From: Thermoplasmata archaeon
GTDB lineage: Archaea > Thermoplasmatota > Thermoplasmata > SG8-5 > JAGLSY01
Direction: 5' to 3'
DNA: 5,966 nucleotides
NCBI GenBank assembly: GCA_023135545.1
Contig: JAGLSY010000232.1
Location: forward strand, 1-5,966
The notes below the pieces were generated by a model. It had not been told where the DNA came from and did no database searches. It saw only the letters and a program-made list of their open reading frames with translations. A program made the translations under genes and the position numbers. Shown here piece after piece: positions 1 to 3,744 of this stretch; positions within the stretch are counted from its first letter, which is position 1, and each line of letters starts with the position of its first letter.

Positions 1-639
1 ACCAGGATAGGCGGCGTGAGGAACGACATGCCGGACAGGTTCGAGGAGGAGACCCTCAAGCAGGTGTCCGTCCTCGAAGCAAAGCTGGACGAGTACGAGG
101 CCATGATGGACGACAATGAAATGATCCTCATGAGGACGATGGATGTCGGAGTGTTGAAGCCCGATGATGCCATTGACCTGGGAGTTACCGGCCCCAATCT
201 CCGTGCCAGCGGCGTTCCCTATGACCTGCGCAGGCATGACCCTTACCTTGTCTACGACAAGCTGGACTTTGCCATATGCATCGAAACAGAAGGGGATTGC
301 TACGCCCGCTACCGTGTGAGAATGAACGAGATGAAGGAAAGCATGAACATCATCAGGCAGGCATTGAGGGACATACCTCCTGGTGACATCATGGCCCGGA
401 AGGTTCCGAAGAGGGCTCCAAAGAACTCGGAGGTATTCACAAGGACGGCCGACCCCAGGGGAGACTCATCAATGCACGTCATCGGCAACGGCACCGACAA
501 GCCTTACAGGGTGAAAATAAAGAGCCCGGCCTTCATCAACATCTCGGCGGCCCCCAGTTTCCTTATTGGATACAGAGTGGCCGATGTTCCGGCCATAATG
601 GGAAGTATCGACGTGTGCATCGGTGAAACTGATAGATAA
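1..639 (+). CDS. nuoD: Complex I / F420H2 dehydrogenase 49-kDa subunit (NuoD/FpoD), C-terminal part, 5' end outside window
   Basis: This is the C-terminal 212 residues of the 49-kDa subunit of a complex I-type enzyme (NADH-quinone oxidoreductase or archaeal Fpo). The subunit sits in the peripheral arm and helps form the quinone or phenazine pocket. The frame is open to base 1, so the GTG at 16 is internal and the start lies outside. Family blocks seen in order are GPNLRASGVPYDLR, DPYLVYDKLDF, GDCYARYRVRMNEM followed by IIRQAL, DPRGD (usually PRGE), DKPYRVKIKSPAF, and the terminal GSIDVCIGETDR. Full-length members are about 370-420 residues, so roughly half is present. Related NiFe hydrogenase large subunits end in DPCxxCxxR. 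Here the second cysteine is Glu, which argues for the complex I side, although the N-terminal ligands cannot be seen. NuoD versus FpoD cannot be decided from this part. No nuoH follows, so the gene is last in its cluster or isolated. Confidence 0.93.
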   Translation, partial: TRIGGVRNDMPDRFEEETLKQVSVLEAKLDEYEAMMDDNEMILMRTMDVGVLKPDDAIDLGVTGPNLRASGVPYDLRRHDPYLVYDKLDFAICIETEGDCYARYRVRMNEMKESMNIIRQALRDIPPGDIMARKVPKRAPKNSEVFTRTADPRGDSSMHVIGNGTDKPYRVKIKSPAFINISAAPSFLIGYRVADVPAIMGSIDVCIGETDR

Positions 640-658
640 CCGCCTCATTCGTCTACCA

Positions 659-683
659 TTGATTAATCAAAATTGATAAATAG
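659..683 (+). promoter_or_regulatory. Palindrome plus TATA-like box upstream of the small ORF at 717
   Basis: TTGATTAATCAA at 659-670 is a perfect 12-bp palindrome. The hexamer ATTGAT at 658-663 recurs at 672-677, running into a TATA-like element, TGATAAATAG (674-683). Counting about 26 bp from the TATA centre puts transcription start near 705, giving a leader of about 12 nt. A palindrome directly upstream of a TATA box, over the BRE position, is a plausible regulator site. The palindrome could also be incidental in an AT-rich gap. Confidence 0.45.
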
Positions 684-716
684 TTGACTATCATTACTGG
701 AAATGAGGTCGTGCAT

Positions 717-953
717 ATGGGCAACCAGATTTATGAAAACGTTAGGCAATCCCTTATAAATTACGGGGTTCACGAGGATATGGCCGAGATGTTTCTCAAC
801 AAGGGCATAAAGGATCTGGAATTAAACCCGGACACCATAGATGAAAAAGCCATGGGAATAGTTTTACAGAAACACATCCTCGATGCAATCCAGATGTTCT
901 TTGACGAGGATAAATCCCATACGATTATACACAAAATTACCCTTGAAATGTGA
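717..953 (+). CDS. Small acidic protein of unknown function (78 aa)
   Basis: I do not recognise this protein. It starts MGNQIYENVRQSLINYG and ends HKITLEM. ATG 717 is chosen because GAGGT at 705-709 lies 7 nt upstream, a good Shine-Dalgarno match. An upstream TTG (684) and GTG (711) are in frame but less well placed. The chain is rich in Asp and Glu, has no Cys and no membrane segment or signal peptide, and looks mostly helical: an amphipathic N-terminal helix, a short linker containing LNPDTIDEK, then a second helix rich in Ile, Leu and Phe. It may be a small cytoplasmic helical-bundle or partner protein. It has its own likely promoter and lies 77 bp after nuoD and 40 bp before the prenyl synthase, which also has its own TATA box, so it may be monocistronic. 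That it is a real gene is supported by the ribosome binding site and the fit between flanking promoters. Confidence 0.7.
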   Translation: MGNQIYENVRQSLINYGVHEDMAEMFLNKGIKDLELNPDTIDEKAMGIVLQKHILDAIQMFFDEDKSHTIIHKITLEM

Positions 954-957
954 TAAC

Positions 958-970
958 TCTTATATATAAA
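958..970 (+). promoter_or_regulatory. Archaeal TATA box of the isoprenoid pair
   Basis: TTATATATAAA (960-970) is a near-ideal archaeal TATA box centred near 965. Start of transcription would fall about 25-27 bp downstream, near 990-992, just before ATG 994. No Shine-Dalgarno motif lies between box and ATG, so the mRNA is probably leaderless or nearly so. Confidence 0.7.
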
Positions 971-993
971 ATCAATTATCCTCAACAGAAACC

Positions 994-1962
994 ATGATGG
1001 ACATTGAACTCTACTCATCGGATGATATGAAGCTAGTTGATGATATCTTGAACGATAACATCAACTGCGGCGTCAAAATAATAGAGGAGGTCGCACACCA
1101 CGTCATTGATTCTGGTGGAAAAAGAATAAGGCCAGCAGTCATGCTGACGGCCTACAAAGCCCTAGATGGAAAGAACATCGTTGAAGCAGCCCCACTGGCA
1201 GCTTCAATGGAGCTCATCCACACCGGCACCCTGATCCATGACGATATCAATGACAGGAGCGCCCTACGACGGGGAATTCCAACGGCACACATGAAATTCG
1301 GGACCAGTGCGGCACTTTTGACCGGCGATTATCTTTTCGTGAAGGCCTTCGAATTGCTGAGCGAGTACGGCAAGGAGCTGAGGGATGAGATAACGAGCGC
1401 GTGCATAACACTGGCCATCGGTGAAATCATTCAAGCCCAGAACATCAACAATGTAAGCCTCACAGAACAAGATTACCTGAGCATCATCGAGCAGAAGACG
1501 GCCAGCCCTATATCTGCCAGCTCCAGGGCAGGAGGATTGATGGCAGGCGGCCCGGACAATTACCTGAGCGACCTGGCCAGTTATGGTCTGAACCTGGGAA
1601 TCGGGTTCCAGATAATGGACGATATACTGGATGTGGTGGGCAGCAAGGAGGACACCGGGAAGATTATAGGCAACGACCTGAACGAGGGCAAGATGACCAT
1701 CCTCACCATCCACGCCCTGGGCAATGCCAGTCAATCTGAAAATAACTTTTTGAAGAAGGTCATCCTCAACGACAGGTGCACCAACGACGACATCATGGAG
1801 GCAATAGACATCATCAGGAGCGCTGGCTCCATAGATTACGCCCATGAACTTTCCATGAACTACGGGGGAATGGCCAGGGCATCATTGGAAGAACTGCCGA
1901 GGACCGCCGACTGGGACAAATTACATCTCCTGGCAGATTTTGCCGTGGACAGGAACCATTGA
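994..1962 (+). CDS. Polyprenyl (geranylgeranyl or longer) diphosphate synthase
   Basis: A trans-isoprenyl diphosphate synthase that condenses isopentenyl diphosphate onto an allylic diphosphate, in the cytoplasm. In archaea it supplies geranylgeranyl diphosphate for ether lipids or longer chains for respiratory quinones. It has 322 residues, normal for the family. Landmarks: GGKRIRP at 41-47, first Asp-rich motif DDIND at 83-87, RR at 92-93, KT at 168-169, second Asp-rich motif DDILD at 209-213, and GNDLNEGKMT at 226-235. All catalytic blocks are intact. The residue five before the first Asp-rich motif is Gly78, within IHTGTLIHDD. Classical archaeal GGPP synthases carry an aromatic there to stop elongation, while long-chain synthases have a small residue, so product length is uncertain. 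ATG 994 is followed by ATG 997; either may be the start. The downstream reductase is 10 bp away, indicating co-transcription. Confidence 0.93.
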   Translation: MMDIELYSSDDMKLVDDILNDNINCGVKIIEEVAHHVIDSGGKRIRPAVMLTAYKALDGKNIVEAAPLAASMELIHTGTLIHDDINDRSALRRGIPTAHMKFGTSAALLTGDYLFVKAFELLSEYGKELRDEITSACITLAIGEIIQAQNINNVSLTEQDYLSIIEQKTASPISASSRAGGLMAGGPDNYLSDLASYGLNLGIGFQIMDDILDVVGSKEDTGKIIGNDLNEGKMTILTIHALGNASQSENNFLKKVILNDRCTNDDIMEAIDIIRSAGSIDYAHELSMNYGGMARASLEELPRTADWDKLHLLADFAVDRNH

Positions 1963-1972
1963 GCTTCGTGAT

Positions 1973-3052
1973 ATGATGGATGATTTTGATGTCGCTGTCA
2001 TTGGCGCGGGACCTGCGGGAAGCACGACCGCTTATTATGCGGCCAGGGCCGGCCTTAATGTTGTTATGCTCGACCAGAGAAAGGAGGTTGGAGTCCCGGT
2101 CCAGTGCGGTGAGTTCATTCCCTCGACCAGCGAGATGAAAAAGATAATTCCCAGGGTGGAGGATCAGGAAGAACTTTTTGACATCAATGACGAACTCATC
2201 AAGCTGCGAACCGACAAGTTGAAATTAGTCTCTCCGAAGGGCAGGGAATACATCATGGATTTTGACGGTTTCACCGTCGACAGAAGATACTTTGACAAGC
2301 ATCTGGCAGCCAAGGCCACCGGGGCCGGGGCCGAGTTGAGGACAGGCACCAAATTCATATCATTGGATGGGGAAATAATTGTCACAGACAGGGGGAGCAT
2401 CAAGGCCGGAGTCATCGTGGGAGCGGATGGCTTCAAATCATCGGTTGCCAAATCGAAAGGAATGGAGGTTGAACACGTGCTCTGCCCCTGCATGCTGGGC
2501 CAGGTGTCAGGAAATTTCAAGCCCACCGTGGAGATGTTCTTCGGCTCTGTCGCGCCCGGCGGGTACGCCTGGGTTATTCCGAAGAATGACGGGGCCAATG
2601 TCGGCCTGGGAATTCAGAAGACCGGCAATGTATCACTCAGAAAGATGCTGGACAGGTTCCTTGAAACAAAGGGCCTGGGAAAAATACATGACCTGAGTGC
2701 CGGCTATGTTCCGATATCCGGGTCCATCCCGCAGACCGTGAAGGATAATGTTTTGATAGTCGGGGATGCCGCCGGCCAGGTGATGGCCACCAACGGAGGG
2801 GGAATCCCCATCTCCATGATATGCGGCAGGATAGCCGGAAAGACCATAGCCAGCCATTTTGAAGAAAAGGCTCCTCTGGCAAACTACGATGCCGAATGGC
2901 GAAGGACCGTGGGGCCGGAGCTGGACAATGCCCTGAAGACCAAGAGGCAGGCCGACAAGGTCTTCAAGAGTGACTTCAAGTTAGAGCTGGCCATGCGAAT
3001 GATGGGGCTGAAAAGAATGAAAAGGGCTATTCTTTGCAAACCGATATTTTAA
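1973..3052 (+). CDS. Geranylgeranyl reductase family FAD-dependent oxidoreductase
   Basis: A flavoprotein of the geranylgeranyl reductase family, which saturates double bonds in isoprenoid chains: archaeal digeranylgeranylglycerophospholipids, or the tails of quinones. It has 359 residues, slightly shorter than archaeal members of about 390-400. Visible motifs: FAD-binding GAGPAG at 11-16, acidic Asp34 at the end of the second strand, PVQCGE at 42-47 (family signature around the active site), GADG at 150-153, YAWVIPK at 198-204 followed by NVGLGI, and the FAD-ribityl motif GDAAGQV at 264-270 with NGGGI at 274-278. The C-terminus is basic and ends in CKPIF. The start is ATG 1973 or 1976; GTGAT at 1968-1972 resembles the 3' half of a Shine-Dalgarno sequence and suits 1976 slightly better. 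An in-frame TTG at 1940 would overlap the synthase and is unlikely. The 10-bp gap from the prenyl synthase supports one operon and shared work on isoprenoids. Confidence 0.92.
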   Translation: MMDDFDVAVIGAGPAGSTTAYYAARAGLNVVMLDQRKEVGVPVQCGEFIPSTSEMKKIIPRVEDQEELFDINDELIKLRTDKLKLVSPKGREYIMDFDGFTVDRRYFDKHLAAKATGAGAELRTGTKFISLDGEIIVTDRGSIKAGVIVGADGFKSSVAKSKGMEVEHVLCPCMLGQVSGNFKPTVEMFFGSVAPGGYAWVIPKNDGANVGLGIQKTGNVSLRKMLDRFLETKGLGKIHDLSAGYVPISGSIPQTVKDNVLIVGDAAGQVMATNGGGIPISMICGRIAGKTIASHFEEKAPLANYDAEWRRTVGPELDNALKTKRQADKVFKSDFKLELAMRMMGLKRMKRAILCKPIF

Positions 3053-3065
3053 TTAATATTTTATA
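3053..3065 (+). terminator. T-rich transcription end after the reductase
   Basis: The stop codon is followed by TTAATATTTTATA, an AT-rich run with a four-T tract and no strong hairpin. Archaeal RNA polymerase often terminates on such T-tracts, and the next gene is convergent, so an end of transcription is expected here. Confidence 0.4.
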
Positions 3066-3105
3066 GGCTTGTGAGAGGATACTGGCCTGCTTCGCTATAA
3101 TATAA

Positions 3106-3156
3106 GAAAAATGAAAAGTAAGCATACTGGTCTTTGAGCCTATTGATTGCTTACTT
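3106..3156 (-). terminator. Hairpin plus T-tract terminator of the lipoyl-carrier gene
   Basis: Read on the minus strand, AAGTAAGCA (3156-3148, including the TAA stop) pairs perfectly with TGCTTACTT (3124-3116), a 9-bp stem with a 23-nt loop. It is followed by TTTCATTTTTC down to 3106. A stem then T-run at the 3' end of a gene facing a convergent neighbour is the expected arrangement for a terminator. The stem is AT-rich, so the T-tract may be the main signal. Confidence 0.5.
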
Positions 3157-3582
3157 CATCATTTGTTTCTTGTCTTCTATCTCGTTCTTCATCCAAGCTT
3201 CGAATTCCGGACCTGGCTTCTTCAGCGCCGCAAGGTCTGCGTCAAGGTCGCTGGGTTCTATTTTTAATACCCAGCCCTCGCCGTACGGGTCATCGTTGAT
3301 CAGGTTAGGCTCGTCCTCTATATCCTCGTTGACCTCGACTATCTCACCACTGACAGGTGAGTACAGCTTGCCAGTCCATTTTCCGCTGCTCAGAGTTCCG
3401 ATAGGTTTGTCGCGAACAACCTCATCTTCTTCCTCCAGTGTGACCACCCTCTTGATGGTCCCGGCCAGTTTCTGGGCAAAATCGCTGACACCGATTACCA
3501 CGACATCACCTTCTACCCTTGCCCAATAATGGTCCTTCTGGAAGTAAAGATCATCCGGAAATGTGTATTCGTCAATCTGCAT
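3151..3582 (-). CDS. gcvH: GcvH-like lipoyl carrier protein
   Basis: A 143-residue lipoyl-domain protein of the glycine cleavage H-protein family. Such proteins carry a lipoamide arm between enzymes; GcvH itself shuttles the aminomethyl group between GcvP, GcvT and the dihydrolipoyl dehydrogenase. The start at 3582 gives MQIDEYTFPDDLYF and has GGAGG at 3594-3590 with a 7-nt spacer; a longer in-frame start at 3651 lacks this. Family landmarks: WARVEGDVVVIGVSDFAQ from residue 20, YSPVSGEIVEVNE at 74-86, and DDPYGEGWVLKI at 97-108. By alignment to YSPVSG, Lys68 occupies the lipoylation site, but the usual ESVKA is SSGKW. No gcvP, gcvT or lipoate gene is in the window, so it stands alone here. 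It may serve glycine cleavage encoded elsewhere, or be a lipoate-binding protein of another pathway such as the sulfur-oxidising sHdr type; the sequence alone does not decide. Confidence 0.88.
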   Translation of the reverse strand: MQIDEYTFPDDLYFQKDHYWARVEGDVVVIGVSDFAQKLAGTIKRVVTLEEEDEVVRDKPIGTLSSGKWTGKLYSPVSGEIVEVNEDIEDEPNLINDDPYGEGWVLKIEPSDLDADLAALKKPGPEFEAWMKNEIEDKKQMMK

Positions 3583-3612
3583 GAATGTTCCTCCATTCGG
3601 GGAGATATCATG

Positions 3613-3626
3613 AAGTAATATATGCC
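3613..3626 (-). promoter_or_regulatory. TATA-box promoter of the lipoyl-carrier gene
   Basis: On the minus strand GGCATATATTACTT contains a good TATA element centred near 3620. Start of transcription about 26 bp on would be near 3594, immediately at the GGAGG ribosome binding site, giving a leader of roughly 12 nt. Confidence 0.55.
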
Positions 3627-3656
3627 TTTCGGTTTGTGCAAGAAAATGCAACCACT

Positions 3657-3677
3657 GGGCTGATTAGAAATCAGCCC
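3657..3677. promoter_or_regulatory. Perfect 9-bp-arm palindrome in the divergent promoter region
   Basis: GGGCTGATT (3657-3665), a 3-base spacer AGA, then AATCAGCCC (3669-3677) form a perfect inverted repeat of 21 bp. It lies between the divergent lipoyl-carrier and cytochrome genes, about 31 bp behind the lipoyl-carrier TATA box and about 6 bp before the AT-rich TATA candidate of the cytochrome. A dimeric regulator operator is the simplest reading. A hairpin in RNA is possible but no T-run follows directly. Confidence 0.55.
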
Positions 3678-3682
3678 GTAAC

Positions 3683-3724
3683 TATTATATTAAATATCGT
3701 CCATATACACTGTTGTATAACAAA
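3683..3724 (+). promoter_or_regulatory. AT-rich promoter candidates of the multiheme cytochrome
   Basis: Two TATA candidates precede ATG 3745. TATTATATTAAATAT (3683-3697) predicts a start near 3716 and a leader of about 29 nt. TTGTATAA (3713-3720) predicts a start near 3743 and a leaderless message. The region just before the ATG has only a weak GGA (3736-3738), which favours a leaderless or weakly SD-dependent start. I cannot tell which box is used. Confidence 0.4.
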
Positions 3725-3744
3725 TCGTGATTTACGGAATTTAG

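Noticed and set aside
1..639. NiFe hydrogenase large subunit
   Set aside because: The C-terminal nickel-ligand pair DPCxxC is reduced to one Cys, and the GPNLRASGVPYDLR and DKPYRVKIKSPAF blocks fit NuoD/FpoD. The N-terminal ligands are outside the window, so this is strong but not absolute.
684..716. TTG-initiated extension of the small ORF
   Set aside because: ATG 717 has GAGGT 7 nt upstream, while the TTG at 684 overlaps the TATA-like box and has no ribosome binding site.
1264..1845. 193-codon minus-strand ORF
   Set aside because: It is fully antisense to the prenyl diphosphate synthase, whose catalytic motifs are intact, and its translation matches no family I know.
3063..3143. ATAGGCT / AGCCTAT inverted repeat and two copies of ATACTGG in the convergent gap
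   Set aside because: Seven-base matches spaced tens of bases apart are expected by chance and show no flanking structure of a mobile element or attachment site.
3134..3529. 131-codon plus-strand ORF rich in Ser
   Set aside because: It is antisense to the GcvH-like gene, which has a clear ribosome binding site and conserved family motifs; the Ser-rich translation is an artefact.
3583..3651. Longer start for the GcvH-like gene at 3651
   Set aside because: The extra 23 residues would span the TATA box and GGAGG site; family members begin close to the chosen Met at 3582.
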